From assembly GCA_036273455.1 (NCBI GenBank), contig DASUHP010000142.1, positions 4,144-68,143 of the forward strand: a stretch of 64,000 bases of DNA. The letters are read 5' to 3'. Position numbers and translations under genes: made by a program. The DNA comes from CAIYRG01 sp036273455 (GTDB taxonomy: Bacteria; Pseudomonadota; Alphaproteobacteria; Micropepsales; Micropepsaceae). Positions 9,049-18,281 of this stretch are shown piece by piece; positions within the stretch are counted from its first letter, which is position 1; the number at the start of each line of letters is the position of its first letter. The notes under the pieces were generated by a model. It worked only from the letters and a program-made list of their open reading frames with translations. It ran no database searches and had not been told where the DNA came from.

Positions 9049-10449
9049 ATGGAATTTGTCAGTACGAGAGGCGGCCGGGGCGCGTCGTTTGAGGACGTGC
9101 TTTTGGGTGGTCCGGCGCCGGATGGCGGTCTGTACCTGCCGCACCACTGGCCGGTATTCAGTTTGCCGGAAATCCGCGAAATGGCTTCCGCGAATTATGC
9201 CGATGTCACCACCCGGGTGCTGGCGCCGTTTGCGGAAGGATATTTCACCGCCGAAGAATTGCATGCCGATGCGGAAGCAGCTTATGCAACCTTCCGCCAC
9301 CGCGCCATCGCCCCGCTGAATCAGCTCGCGTCCGATCTTTTTCTCCTCGAGCTGTTTCACGGCCCCACGCTAGCATTCAAGGATATTGCGCTGCAGTTGA
9401 TGTCGCGGCTGTTTGCGCGCGCGCTGGCGCGCCGCAAGAACCGGGCGACCGTGATCGCCGCGACATCGGGAGATACGGGGTCGGCGGCAATTGCCGCGTT
9501 CTGCGGTCAGCCAGGCTTGAACATCGTGGTGCTGCATCCGAAGGGCCGCGTTTCGGAAATGCAGCAGCGGCAGATGACGACCGTGATGGGCGCCAATGTG
9601 CACAATATCGCGCTTGAAGGAAATTTCGACGACACGCAGGCGATTGTGAAAAGCCTGTTCAACGACATCGAATTCAGCCGGCGAACCAATCTGACGGCGG
9701 TGAATTCGATCAATCTGGTGCGAATACTGGCCCAGGCGGTTTATTATTTTACCGCCGCCGCCGCGCTCGGCGCCGGCTTCGGCAGAGCCATCAATTTTGC
9801 CGTTCCGACCGGCAATTTCGGCGACGTGTTCGCCGGCGAAGCCGCGGCACGGATGGGATTGCCGGTGGCGCGGCTTGTCATCGGCACCAACCTGAATGAC
9901 ATTCTGGTGCGCTCGCTGAGAACGGGGTCCTATGCTGTGGCGGGCGACGTACAACCGACCTTCAGCCCTTCAATGGACATTCAGGTTGCGAGCAATTTCG
10001 AACGCGCTTTGTTTGAATGTTCGGGGCGCAATGCGGCCTGGATTGGCGATGTCATGGCGCAGTTCCGGACAGCGCGACGGTTCGAGATATCCCGCGACGC
10101 GATGCAGGAACTCGGTCGGCGCTATATTGCGGCAAAGACCGGTGATGAAGAAACATTGTCGGCCATCCGCGAGACCTGGCGTACCACCGGCATGATTATC
10201 GATCCCCACACAGCCGTTGGACTCGGAGCATACCGCGTACTGCATGAGGAATTGCGTGGGCCGGTGGTTGCGCTGTCGACGGCGCATCCGGCGAAATTCC
10301 CCGATGCGATCACACGCGCGATCGGGCGTCCACCCGAACTACCGGAAGTACTGGCAGGCCTTTCCAGCCGTGAGGAACGTTACACAGTGTTGCCCAACTC
10401 GGTCCCGGCGGTGCGCGATTTCATCCTCAGCCGGACGGATCAACAATGA
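9049..10449 (+). CDS. thrC: Threonine synthase
   Basis: PLP enzyme converting O-phosphohomoserine to threonine in the cytosol. The 466-residue product begins MEFVSTRGG, matching the typical start of the family, so this ATG is preferred over a GTG six codons upstream. The PLP lysine is seen in FHGPTLAFKDIALQLM, and the phosphate-binding loop in AATSGDTGSAA. The length is that of the larger bacterial/fungal type (Class II). The stop codon overlaps the start of the M16 protease gene by four bases, so the two are translationally coupled, an order conserved in many alphaproteobacteria. Confidence 0.96.
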   Translation: MEFVSTRGGRGASFEDVLLGGPAPDGGLYLPHHWPVFSLPEIREMASANYADVTTRVLAPFAEGYFTAEELHADAEAAYATFRHRAIAPLNQLASDLFLLELFHGPTLAFKDIALQLMSRLFARALARRKNRATVIAATSGDTGSAAIAAFCGQPGLNIVVLHPKGRVSEMQQRQMTTVMGANVHNIALEGNFDDTQAIVKSLFNDIEFSRRTNLTAVNSINLVRILAQAVYYFTAAAALGAGFGRAINFAVPTGNFGDVFAGEAAARMGLPVARLVIGTNLNDILVRSLRTGSYAVAGDVQPTFSPSMDIQVASNFERALFECSGRNAAWIGDVMAQFRTARRFEISRDAMQELGRRYIAAKTGDEETLSAIRETWRTTGMIIDPHTAVGLGAYRVLHEELRGPVVALSTAHPAKFPDAITRAIGRPPELPEVLAGLSSREERYTVLPNSVPAVRDFILSRTDQQ

Positions 10450-11717
10450 CGGTCACTGTCACCCGGCTTGATTCCGGGCTCACGGTCGCGACCGATCCGA
10501 TGCCCCATCTGATGAGCACGGCACTCGGCGTGTGGGTGAGTTGCGGTTCACGTCATGAAACTCCGGCAGAAGCCGGCCTGTCCCACATGCTGGAGCATAT
10601 GGCGTTCAAGGGTACCGGGCGCCGTTCGGCGCGCGATATCGCCACTGAGATCGAATCGGTCGGCGGTGATCTGAACGCATATACGGCACGTGAACAGACG
10701 GCGTTTCATGCGCGAGTTCTGATGGAAGATACCGGACTGGCGCTCGACATCATTTCGGACATTCTGATCCATCCGTTATTCGACGAGACCGAACTCGCCA
10801 ATGAGCGCGATGTCATCATCCAGGAAATCGGCCAGACGCGCGATACACCTGACGATCTCGTCTTCGATTACCTGCAGGAGGCGTGCTACCCCGGACAACC
10901 GATCGGCCGGCCGATTTTCGGCAGCGAAAAAACCGTGGCGGGATTCTCGCGCGCTGACGTATCTGCATATATCGGCAAGCATTACCGCTCCGGCGCGATG
11001 ATCCTCGCCGGTTCCGGGGCGATCGACCACGCCGCGCTTGTTGAAGCCGGCGAGTTGCTTTCGAAGGGATTGAGCGAAGGGGCGGAGCGGCCCTTCGATC
11101 CGGCAAATTTTGCCGGCGGTGAAATTCTCGATCGCGAGGATTTGGAACAGGCGCATCTCACATTCGCATTTCCAGGCATCGCATCGACGCATCCGGATGC
11201 ATTTACGGCGCAGGTCTTCGCCACTGCACTCGGCGGGGGCATGTCTTCACGCCTGTTCCAGGAGGTGCGGGAGAAGCGCGGGCTTTGTTATTCGATCTAC
11301 GCCTTTTCCCATTGCTACCGCGACACGGGAGTGGTGGGGATCTATTCCGGAACCTCGGACGCAAAGGCCGGAGAAATTGCTCCTATCATTGCCGCCGAAA
11401 TGGAGGCCATGGTTTTGGGCACCACCGAAGAAGAGATCGCGAGGGCGCGTGCACAGTTGAAAGCGTCGCTTCTGATGGGATTGGAGTTGCCGCAAGCGCG
11501 ATGCGAAATGATGGCAAGCCACCTCTACAATTATGGCCGGGTATTGAGTACGGAGGAACTGGTGCAGCGCATCGATGCCGTTGATGCCGGCGCCGTAAAG
11601 CGATTTGCGGCACAGATTTGCGAAACCGGAAATCCTGCGATTGCCGCAGTTGGTCCTATCCGGCGGCTGGAATCGCGCGAGCGTTTCGCCAAGCGGTTCG
11701 GTCGTGCCGCCGCGTGA
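10446..11717 (+). CDS. M16 family processing peptidase (pitrilysin/MPP-like)
   Basis: A zinc peptidase related to the beta subunit of the mitochondrial processing peptidase. The inverted zinc motif HMLEH is at residues 47-51, with the third ligand Glu127 exactly 76 residues on (in IIQEIGQTRD). The 423-residue length and the C-terminal glycine-rich loop (TALGGGMSSRLFQEVREKRG) are standard. No signal peptide is visible, suggesting a cytosolic peptidase. It overlaps thrC by four bases and is followed after 18 bases by a RimJ-type acetyltransferase. The natural substrate in bacteria is not established. Confidence 0.93.
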   Translation: MTVTVTRLDSGLTVATDPMPHLMSTALGVWVSCGSRHETPAEAGLSHMLEHMAFKGTGRRSARDIATEIESVGGDLNAYTAREQTAFHARVLMEDTGLALDIISDILIHPLFDETELANERDVIIQEIGQTRDTPDDLVFDYLQEACYPGQPIGRPIFGSEKTVAGFSRADVSAYIGKHYRSGAMILAGSGAIDHAALVEAGELLSKGLSEGAERPFDPANFAGGEILDREDLEQAHLTFAFPGIASTHPDAFTAQVFATALGGGMSSRLFQEVREKRGLCYSIYAFSHCYRDTGVVGIYSGTSDAKAGEIAPIIAAEMEAMVLGTTEEEIARARAQLKASLLMGLELPQARCEMMASHLYNYGRVLSTEELVQRIDAVDAGAVKRFAAQICETGNPAIAAVGPIRRLESRERFAKRFGRAAA

Positions 11718-11735
11718 TGCCGGTTGCGCGGCCCA

Positions 11736-12326
11736 ATGCTTATTCGGGGTCTGATGTTTCCGGGCGGACGCGAGCCGATTTTACAGGGAGACGGTATATT
11801 CCTGCGCTATCCGGAAATGAGCGACTATGCCCAATGGGCGGAACTGCGCGGATTGAGCCGGGATTTTCTCGCGCCATGGGAACCGGTCTGGGCGGCCGAC
11901 GAACTGAGCCGCGGCGCATTTCGCCGCCGCGTGCGGCGCTATGCCAGCGAAATCCGCAACGACCTCGCCTATCCCTTTCTTGTATTTCGTGCTGGCGACC
12001 GGGTGTTGCTCGGAGGCTGCACGATTTCAAATGTGCGGCGCGGAGTGACCCAGGGTGCCGCCGTCGGCTACTGGATCGGTAAGCCGCACGCCCGCCAGGG
12101 AACGATGTTTGCGGCCCTGCGCATCCTTTTGCCTTTCGCGTTCGGTCCGTTGGGACTGCACCGGGTTGAGGCCGCCTGCATTCCGGAAAACCAGGCATCA
12201 AGGAACTTGCTGCGCAAGCTCGGTTTCCGGGAGGAGGGGCGGGCGCTGCGTTATCTCCAAATTAACGGTGAATGGCGCGATCATCTGCTGTTTGGGTTAC
12301 TCCAGGATGAATCGCCGTGGAAATGA
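11736..12326 (+). CDS. GNAT N-acetyltransferase, RimJ/RimL type
   Basis: Acetyl-CoA-dependent acetyltransferase of the family that modifies ribosomal-protein N-termini (RimJ/RimL). The product is 196 residues from the ATG chosen; a second ATG at 11754, after a GGGG stretch, would shorten it by six residues. Characteristic sequences are FLAPWEPVW, SNVRRGVTQGAAVGYWIG and the acetyl-CoA site region HARQGTMFAALR, followed by LHRVEAACIPENQASRNLLR. It lies downstream of the M16 protease and overlaps the next gene by ten bases. The exact substrate cannot be read from sequence. Confidence 0.9.
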   Translation: MLIRGLMFPGGREPILQGDGIFLRYPEMSDYAQWAELRGLSRDFLAPWEPVWAADELSRGAFRRRVRRYASEIRNDLAYPFLVFRAGDRVLLGGCTISNVRRGVTQGAAVGYWIGKPHARQGTMFAALRILLPFAFGPLGLHRVEAACIPENQASRNLLRKLGFREEGRALRYLQINGEWRDHLLFGLLQDESPWK

Positions 12327-13912
12327 CCGTCGGACGCCCGAGCTTCGTGCTGTTTGCGCTGGCGCTACTGCTTGTCTGCGGCAGGGGCTATGCCCAATCC
12401 GCCGCCCCTGTCGGCGCCATTGATTTTGCCGCGCCCCAGCCGGTGATCGACCTTGGTCCGACATTGTCGCGCGAGAGGCTGAGCGAGCCCGGCGATCCGC
12501 GGGGCTCCTGGTTCTCTATCGGTATCCAGAACAATCAGCCGGTGCCAGTCTCCAGAGTACTGACGGCTTTCAGTCCCGCCGGCCTGGCCTTGGGATTCGA
12601 ACAGTTCCCGGCCCGGCCGGCGATTGCCCAGGTCATACCATCCGATCCGGCCGCCATTGTTGAAAGTGCGCCCGCATTCGGCACAAACGCATTTCGGGTT
12701 TTGTTGCCGGCGCATCGGAACGCGACGTTGACACTGCATCTTGAAAATGCCGCAGCCCGGCAGCCCGTGCTGGCATGGACCGAGCCCGCGCTGATCGCCA
12801 ACAATCGCCAAACGTCTGTCCTTGACGGTTTGATCTGGGGTCTCCTGACCTCCGCAGTGATTGTCTCTTCGGCATCCGCAGCGATATCCTCGCGCGTGCT
12901 CGCGAGCTGGTCGGGCCTGTTTTTATTTTCCGTATTGATGGCGGACCTGACGTCCTCCGGTTTTCTCGATTCGACGGCGCTGGTCCGGCTAAGTGGGCCA
13001 TATGGCTTGTTTGCCCTGTGGACGGCACTTGCGCTGTCGGCGGCAATCAGGGTCATCGATTATGTCGCGCCATTTGAAGCGTTTTGGCGTCCTGCAGACC
13101 GTTGGCGTGACCGGGTTGCATTGGCCGTGATCGGAGTTGGGGTTGTGGCTTACGCCGGGGCGCCGCTGGCGGGCGTGTTGGTGCGTGTACTGGCGTTATG
13201 CGGCGCTGCTGCAGCGGCCGGCTATCTTTCGCATTGCGGCAGGATCGGTGTTGCCGCGGCACGGCGCCTCGCGCCGGCGGCAACCATTTTTGCGCTGGTC
13301 ACGGCTGCGGCAGGATTCAACACACTGGGATTATTCGGGGTCAATTTGACGGCCTCTGCGGCATTGAGCGGATTCGCGGCGGCCGGCGCGCTGCTTGTCG
13401 CCGTGGCCAGCACAATTCCGGCCGAGCACTCCATTGGGCGGCTCCGGGATTTGCTGGAAGCACACCGCCATGATGATTTGCAGGCGACCACAACCGACGA
13501 GGCAATCGAACGCGAATGGGAATCCGCGGCACTGGCAGCGGCGCAGCAAGGCGTGTTCGATCTCGATCTTGAAAGCGGAAATTTGTCGCTGTCGTCACAG
13601 GCGGCAACCGTGCTGGGGTTTCCGCCGTCCCCAATCGAGTTGAAAGCGGAGGTTTGGACGGGGCGCGTTGTCAGCGACGATTGGGATTTCCTGCGGGAGA
13701 CGATTATCTCCAATCGGGGCCGCGCAAAAACACCGTTTCGGGTTGAATTCCGTGTCAAGGCCGGCCGCCGGCAGACCTGGTGTGAACTCAGGGCCATCAT
13801 CACGGAAAAAGTGGATTCAGCTGAACATTGCCTCGGCCTGATCGCCGATGTCACAGCGCGAAAGACAGCCGAAATGGCGCGCAAACAACTGGCCGGTGCT
13901 CTCACCGCGTGA
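12317..13912 (+). CDS. Seven-helix membrane sensor with PAS domain and no output domain
   Basis: The 531-residue product has a signal peptide (to about residue 26, ending GYAQS), a periplasmic domain to about 165, and a block of about seven hydrophobic helices to about 375. This resembles the 7TMR-DISM architecture. A cytosolic PAS/PAC domain follows (about 400-520; TVLGFPPSPIELKAEVWTGR and CLGLIADVTARKTAEMARK). The protein stops just after the PAC helix, where relatives usually continue into GGDEF/EAL or kinase modules. No such module is present downstream, because yqgE begins converging seven bases later. It may be a truncated c-di-GMP signalling protein or a partner that works in trans. 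The 7TM assignment is by hydropathy only. Confidence 0.7.
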   Translation: MEMTVGRPSFVLFALALLLVCGRGYAQSAAPVGAIDFAAPQPVIDLGPTLSRERLSEPGDPRGSWFSIGIQNNQPVPVSRVLTAFSPAGLALGFEQFPARPAIAQVIPSDPAAIVESAPAFGTNAFRVLLPAHRNATLTLHLENAAARQPVLAWTEPALIANNRQTSVLDGLIWGLLTSAVIVSSASAAISSRVLASWSGLFLFSVLMADLTSSGFLDSTALVRLSGPYGLFALWTALALSAAIRVIDYVAPFEAFWRPADRWRDRVALAVIGVGVVAYAGAPLAGVLVRVLALCGAAAAAGYLSHCGRIGVAAARRLAPAATIFALVTAAAGFNTLGLFGVNLTASAALSGFAAAGALLVAVASTIPAEHSIGRLRDLLEAHRHDDLQATTTDEAIEREWESAALAAAQQGVFDLDLESGNLSLSSQAATVLGFPPSPIELKAEVWTGRVVSDDWDFLRETIISNRGRAKTPFRVEFRVKAGRRQTWCELRAIITEKVDSAEHCLGLIADVTARKTAEMARKQLAGALTA

Positions 13913-13919
13913 TGGAAAT

Positions 13920-14513
13920 TCAGGCGCGTCCGGTATTCGCGGAGAGGCCGGAAGGCCCGATCCCCAGCCGCTGTAATGCGCTACGCCATTTCGCGTCCGG
14001 CTCAACGCCGAAAACCAGCGCCGCGTCGGCTTCGCAATGCAGCCAGCCATTGCGCTGGAACTCGGACTCGATCTGACCGGGTGCCCAGCCTGCGTAGCCC
14101 AGGGCGAACAATGCCTGCCTCGGCCCACGACCTTCGGCAATGGCCCGCAAAATGTCCAAAGTGGCGGTGAGCGAAATATCCTCGGAGACAGGCAAAGTGG
14201 ATTCGCTGCCATCATAATCGCCGCTGTGCAGCACAAATCCGCGGCCGGTTTCCACCGGACCGCCGTACAGGATCGGGAATTCGCCTGTCCGTGGCGAGGT
14301 CTGAATCTCCAACTGCTTCAGCAGTTCGGCAAATGTCAGGCCCGGAATCGGCTTGTTGATGACAATTCCCATGGCGCCTTTGGATGAGTGCGCGCACATG
14401 TAGATCACGGTCTGGGCGAATCTTTCGTCTTCCATTCCGGGCAGCGCGATCAGCAGCTTTCCTTCAAGAAAGCTTTCACCCTGTTCGAGCCTGTCATCGC
14501 GAGATGAAGCCAT
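13920..14513 (-). CDS. yqgE: YqgE/AlgH family protein (DUF179)
   Basis: A widespread cytosolic family with unclear biochemical role. The 197-residue product carries the family landmarks: FLEGKLLIALPGMEDERF at the start, then YMCAHSSKGAMGIVINKP, LYGGPVETGRGFVLHS, and the later ALGYAGWAPGQIESEF with a downstream WLH. Length is normal (180-200). It converges on the 7TM-PAS gene with only seven bases between stops and is divergent from the peroxiredoxin gene. Some YqgE proteins are implicated in transcription control, but nothing here shows a specific function. Confidence 0.93.
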   Translation of the reverse strand: MASSRDDRLEQGESFLEGKLLIALPGMEDERFAQTVIYMCAHSSKGAMGIVINKPIPGLTFAELLKQLEIQTSPRTGEFPILYGGPVETGRGFVLHSGDYDGSESTLPVSEDISLTATLDILRAIAEGRGPRQALFALGYAGWAPGQIESEFQRNGWLHCEADAALVFGVEPDAKWRSALQRLGIGPSGLSANTGRA

Positions 14514-14627
14514 CGGCGCGCGGTTCCTTGGCCTGTTCGCCGAACATGATATTGGCCCGTCCGGCGGACTTTCGGCAGCGGAGAGGTTAGGTTAAAAGCG
14601 CGGACCAAACCACGCAAGGGAAACATC

Positions 14628-15104
14628 ATGATCAAAACCGGCGACCGGATTCCGTCCGTGTCTGTGAGACAAGTCACCGATTCAGGCGTCCAGGAAGTGA
14701 ACACGGCAGACTTTTTCAAGGGAAAACGGGTGGCCCTTTTTGCGGTGCCGGGCGCGTTCACATCGACATGTTCGGCAAAGCATTTGCCGAGCTATGTGAA
14801 AAATGCCGGGGCGCTGCGTGGAAAGGGGATCGATGCCATCGCTTGTACGGCCGTGAACGATCCTGCCGTCATGCGCGCCTGGGCTGAGGCCCAGAAAGCA
14901 CAAGGCGTCACAATGCTTTCGGACGGTAATGGCGAATTTGCCCGCGCTCTCGGAGTTGAGGCCGACATGTCGAAGCACGGCATGGGCCACAGAAGCCGGC
15001 GCTATTCCATGCTTGTGGACAATGGCGTGGTCAAACAGCTGAATGTCGAAGAGCCCGGCGCCTTCGGGATTTCCGGTGGCGACCATATGCTGACGCAGCT
15101 CTGA
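14628..15104 (+). CDS. Peroxiredoxin, Prx5 type
   Basis: Thiol peroxidase reducing hydrogen peroxide and organic hydroperoxides in the cytosol. The 158-residue protein belongs to the Prx5/hybrid group: the peroxidatic Cys lies in PGAFTSTCSAKHLPSY, where the Pro, Thr and Cys of the PxxxTxxC active site are intact, and the C-terminal part has the RRYSMLVDNGVV segment. No glutaredoxin domain is fused at the C-terminus. The start ATG follows AAGGGAAACATC. It is divergent from yqgE and followed after 24 bases by the ceramidase-like gene. Confidence 0.93.
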   Translation: MIKTGDRIPSVSVRQVTDSGVQEVNTADFFKGKRVALFAVPGAFTSTCSAKHLPSYVKNAGALRGKGIDAIACTAVNDPAVMRAWAEAQKAQGVTMLSDGNGEFARALGVEADMSKHGMGHRSRRYSMLVDNGVVKQLNVEEPGAFGISGGDHMLTQL

Positions 15105-15128
15105 GCTTCCCGGCGATCAGGGTATTAC

Positions 15129-15806
15129 ATGATTCCGTTGAGCGCGGGTCCCGTCTACTGCGAGGATATGTCGGCAATACCGGGCGTATTCCCGGTTGAG
15201 CCCATGAACACGATTTCGAATGGTGTGATCGTGCTGTTCGGGCTTGCCGGCCTGTATTTCGTCTGGAAACGGAGTCCGCGCGCATATGATCTGTATGCGC
15301 TCAATCTGTTGACGGTGTTCACCGGCATCGGAAGCGGGATGTGGCATGGCTTTCGTGATGGCCAGTGGCTGTTCTGGGAAGCCACTTCCGGATTGATCTT
15401 CATGTTCTTCTTTATTTTCTGTTGGGCGCGGCGGCTGTGGTCGATTCCCGGTGCCGTGGTATTTCTCGGCGCGTTCTATGCCGGATTTCTGTTGTCGCGG
15501 CCGTGGTGGGGTATGTTCCAGCGGTGGGTCGCAATCGCACCTGTCGTGGTGATCGCCTCCCTCGGCCTGATCGCCGGGACGATCCGGAACTCGCGCGAAG
15601 CTGCTGCATATGGTGGTGTCGCGCTGGCTTCAGCGCTGATCGCATTATTCTTCCGGAGTATTGACCTTACGGTGTGCTCCCACATTCCGTTTGGCACGCA
15701 TTTTCTCTGGCATTCATTTCTTTCGGGGGCGGGTTTCATTGGGGTACTTGGGATGTTGAAGATGCCGCAATCGCGGATGTTCCGGCACGGGCCGGTAGAA
15801 GCATGA
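15129..15806 (+). CDS. Ceramidase-like seven-helix membrane hydrolase (CREST type)
   Basis: A 225-residue integral membrane protein with about seven helices. Near the N-terminus are GPVYCED and PVEPMNTISNGVIVLFG, followed by FTGIGSGMWHGFRDG, and in the last helix FGTHFLWHSFLSGAGF. The placed His, Asp and Ser residues resemble the metal-dependent hydrolases of the alkaline ceramidase/PAQR (CREST) superfamily. The substrate is unknown; a membrane lipid amide is the natural guess. It begins 24 bases after the peroxiredoxin gene, and its stop overlaps the enolase start (ATGA), so it is likely cotranscribed and translationally coupled with eno. Confidence 0.72.
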   Translation: MIPLSAGPVYCEDMSAIPGVFPVEPMNTISNGVIVLFGLAGLYFVWKRSPRAYDLYALNLLTVFTGIGSGMWHGFRDGQWLFWEATSGLIFMFFFIFCWARRLWSIPGAVVFLGAFYAGFLLSRPWWGMFQRWVAIAPVVVIASLGLIAGTIRNSREAAAYGGVALASALIALFFRSIDLTVCSHIPFGTHFLWHSFLSGAGFIGVLGMLKMPQSRMFRHGPVEA

Positions 15807-17077
15807 CGGCCATCACCGAGATCGTGGCGCGAGAAATCCTCGACAGCCGCGGCAATCCCACCGTTGAAGTTGACGTGCGGCTGGAAAACGGCGCCTTCGG
15901 GCGCGCTGCAGTTCCGTCCGGCGCTTCCACCGGCGCGCATGAGGCACACGAGCTGCGTGATGGTGACTCCCGTTACGGCGGCAAGGGTGTTGCGAGAGCC
16001 GTCGATTCCGTGTGGGGCGAAATCTTCGATGCGATCGGCGGAATGCAGGCCGAAGAACAGGCGCGCATCGATGCGCGGCTGTGTTCGCTCGATGGCACGC
16101 CGAACAAGCAGCGCCTCGGTGCAAATGCCATTCTCGGAGTGTCGCTTGCAGTGGCGAAAGCCGCGGCGGTGGCGGCGGACTTGCCGCTTTACCGATATGT
16201 CGGGGGCCTCACCGCACGCATGCTGCCGGTGCCGCTGATGAATGTGCTGAATGGCGGCGTGCACGCCGATAACCCGATCGATTTTCAGGAATTCATGATC
16301 GTTCCCGCCGGCTTTGCTGCCTTTTCGGATGCATTGCGGGCGGGTGCAGAAATTTTCCACGCGCTGAAAAGGCAGCTCTCCGATGCCGGTCTGAACACCA
16401 ATGTGGGCGACGAAGGAGGGTTCGCCCCGCACCTCAAGACGGCAAACGAAGCTCTGTCCGTCATCATGCGGGCGATTGAAAAGGCGGGTTATCGGCCGGG
16501 CGACAATGTGATGCTGGCTTTGGACCCTGCCTCGACCGAATTTTTCAAAAGCGGAACATATCGCCTTGCCGGCGAGGACAGGATTCTCGAACCCGGTGCG
16601 ATGGTGGAATTTTATCGCGACCTGTGCGCGAGGTTTCCGATTGTCTCGATTGAAGATGGAATGGCCGAAGACGATTGGGATGGTTGGGCCTCGCTGACGA
16701 AGACAATCGGGTCGAGCGTTCAACTGGTCGGAGATGATCTGTTCGTCACCAACACCGCCCGGCTGAGACAAGGTATCGCGAAAGGCGTGGCCAATGCGAT
16801 TCTGGTCAAACCCAATCAGATAGGAACGCTGTCCGAGACGCTGGATGCCGTAGAGACCGCACATCGCGCGGGCTACCGCTCGGTATTGTCGCACCGGTCG
16901 GGAGAGACGGAAGACACGACGATTGCCGATTTGGCGGTCGCGGTGGGCAGCGGGCAGATCAAAACCGGTTCCATGTCGCGGTCTGACCGGTTGGCGAAAT
17001 ACAATCAGCTGCTGCGGATCGAGGAGCAGCTGGGAGATCAGGCGATTTATCCGGGACTGAGCGCATTCCAGCGTTAG
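15803..17077 (+). CDS. eno: Enolase
   Basis: Interconverts 2-phosphoglycerate and phosphoenolpyruvate in glycolysis. The product is 424 residues, starting MTAITEIVAREILDSRGNPT, the standard enolase start; a longer in-frame extension upstream lies inside the ceramidase-like gene and is rejected. Catalytic landmarks are GDEGGFAPHL, SIEDGMAEDDW (Mg ligands), ILVKPNQIGTLSE (catalytic Lys) and SHRSGETEDTTIADLAV. It overlaps the preceding membrane protein gene by four bases. In many alphaproteobacteria eno lies just before ftsB and pdhA; here an NHL protein gene and a gene fragment are inserted between them. Confidence 0.97.
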   Translation: MTAITEIVAREILDSRGNPTVEVDVRLENGAFGRAAVPSGASTGAHEAHELRDGDSRYGGKGVARAVDSVWGEIFDAIGGMQAEEQARIDARLCSLDGTPNKQRLGANAILGVSLAVAKAAAVAADLPLYRYVGGLTARMLPVPLMNVLNGGVHADNPIDFQEFMIVPAGFAAFSDALRAGAEIFHALKRQLSDAGLNTNVGDEGGFAPHLKTANEALSVIMRAIEKAGYRPGDNVMLALDPASTEFFKSGTYRLAGEDRILEPGAMVEFYRDLCARFPIVSIEDGMAEDDWDGWASLTKTIGSSVQLVGDDLFVTNTARLRQGIAKGVANAILVKPNQIGTLSETLDAVETAHRAGYRSVLSHRSGETEDTTIADLAVAVGSGQIKTGSMSRSDRLAKYNQLLRIEEQLGDQAIYPGLSAFQR

Positions 17078-17157
17078 ATGGTCTCATTGTCATTCCGGCG
17101 GCTGGACCTTATTGTTGCAGGAATTCCGCAAGCGCTGCGGATTGCAGGGAGGGTTCG

Positions 17158-18264
17158 ATGAAATATGGCCTGTTGGCATTGCTGATGGTGGCCGCGGCAC
17201 CCGCGGCGATGGCGGCGGAAAATCCGCCCCTTATCCCGTATGATTATGAAAGCCCGTTGAAGCTGCCGGCCGACATGTATCTCGGCGAAGCTGCGGGCGT
17301 AGCGGTGAATTCGCAGGGCCATATCTTCGTTTTCCATCGCGGCAACGTTGTCGGACCCGCCTATGGCGCGCGTGCTGCGCAACTCCTCGAATTCGATCAG
17401 AACGGCAATTACCTGCGCGAGATCGGAAAGAATCTGTACGCCTTCTCGTTCGCGCACACCGTCCGCATCGATCCGCAGGACAATATCTGGGTGGCGGACA
17501 AGGGCTCGGACATGATCGTCAAGTTCAGCCCGCAGGGCCGCGTATTGATGACTCTCGGCCGCAAGGCGGAAGCATCGGATGAAAACGCGCATCCGCTGGA
17601 ACATCCCAATCCGCCGCTGCCGGCTGTCGATGGCATGTTCCGTCAGGTCACGGATATGACATGGGACGCTGCCGGCAACATTTATGTCAGCGACGGCTAC
17701 ATCAATTCGCGCGTCGCGAAATATGACCGGGACGGCAACTGGATCATGCAATGGGGCAATCGCGGTTCGATGCCGGGCCAGATGAATACGCCGCACTCCA
17801 TTGCGTCGGATGCGCAGGGCAACATCTATGAAGCGGACCGTGGCAACGGCCGGATTCAGGTGTTCGACGGCAATGGCAGATTGGAGCGCATCATCAAGAT
17901 CGATGTTGGCGTGGCACCCGGCACGAAAGCGGTGATCGGGAATACTCCAACTGCGACGGACGCCGGCGGCTACGGCACGGTGTTGACGCAGGCGCCGGGT
18001 TCGCCCTGGGCGATCTGCATCACGAAAGGTCCAAACCAGGCGCTGTACAGTGCGGACGCCTATCCTGGCCGCATTTACAAGCTGACACTGGACGGCAAGC
18101 TGCTGGGAATGCTTGGCAGCGGCGGCCGTGCGCCGGGCAAGTTCGGCTGGATTCACGAAATCGCCTGTCCGTCGGAAAACACGCTTTATGTCGGCGAGAT
18201 CCTGAACTGGCGCGTGCAGAAACTCACCCTTCATCCGGAACGGATGCAGCAGGCGGCACGCTGA
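17158..18264 (+). CDS. Secreted NHL-repeat beta-propeller protein
   Basis: The 368-residue protein has a clear signal peptide (MKYGLLALLMVAAAPAAMA) and then repeated NHL-type blades, for example GEAAGVAVNSQGHIFVFHRG, AHTVRIDPQDNIWVADKG, QVTDMTWDAAGNIYVSDGY, NTPHSIASDAQGNIYEADRG and IHEIACPSENTLYVGEILN. It should fold as a six-bladed propeller in the periplasm. Relatives include peptidyl-alpha-hydroxyglycine amidating lyase-like proteins, but I see no basis for an enzyme call. It is preceded by AGGGAGGGTTCG, a good ribosome site, and followed by a strong hairpin. Its function is unknown; it is probably an insertion between eno and ftsB. Confidence 0.8.
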   Translation: MKYGLLALLMVAAAPAAMAAENPPLIPYDYESPLKLPADMYLGEAAGVAVNSQGHIFVFHRGNVVGPAYGARAAQLLEFDQNGNYLREIGKNLYAFSFAHTVRIDPQDNIWVADKGSDMIVKFSPQGRVLMTLGRKAEASDENAHPLEHPNPPLPAVDGMFRQVTDMTWDAAGNIYVSDGYINSRVAKYDRDGNWIMQWGNRGSMPGQMNTPHSIASDAQGNIYEADRGNGRIQVFDGNGRLERIIKIDVGVAPGTKAVIGNTPTATDAGGYGTVLTQAPGSPWAICITKGPNQALYSADAYPGRIYKLTLDGKLLGMLGSGGRAPGKFGWIHEIACPSENTLYVGEILNWRVQKLTLHPERMQQAAR

Positions 18265-18281
18265 TCGTTCCAACCATGCCG

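Noticed and set aside
15476..16894. 472-codon minus-strand open frame
   Set aside because: Antisense to the ceramidase-like gene and enolase; a by-product of high G+C codon use.
17074..18273. 399-codon minus-strand open frame
   Set aside because: Antisense to the NHL-repeat gene, which has a signal peptide and clear repeats.
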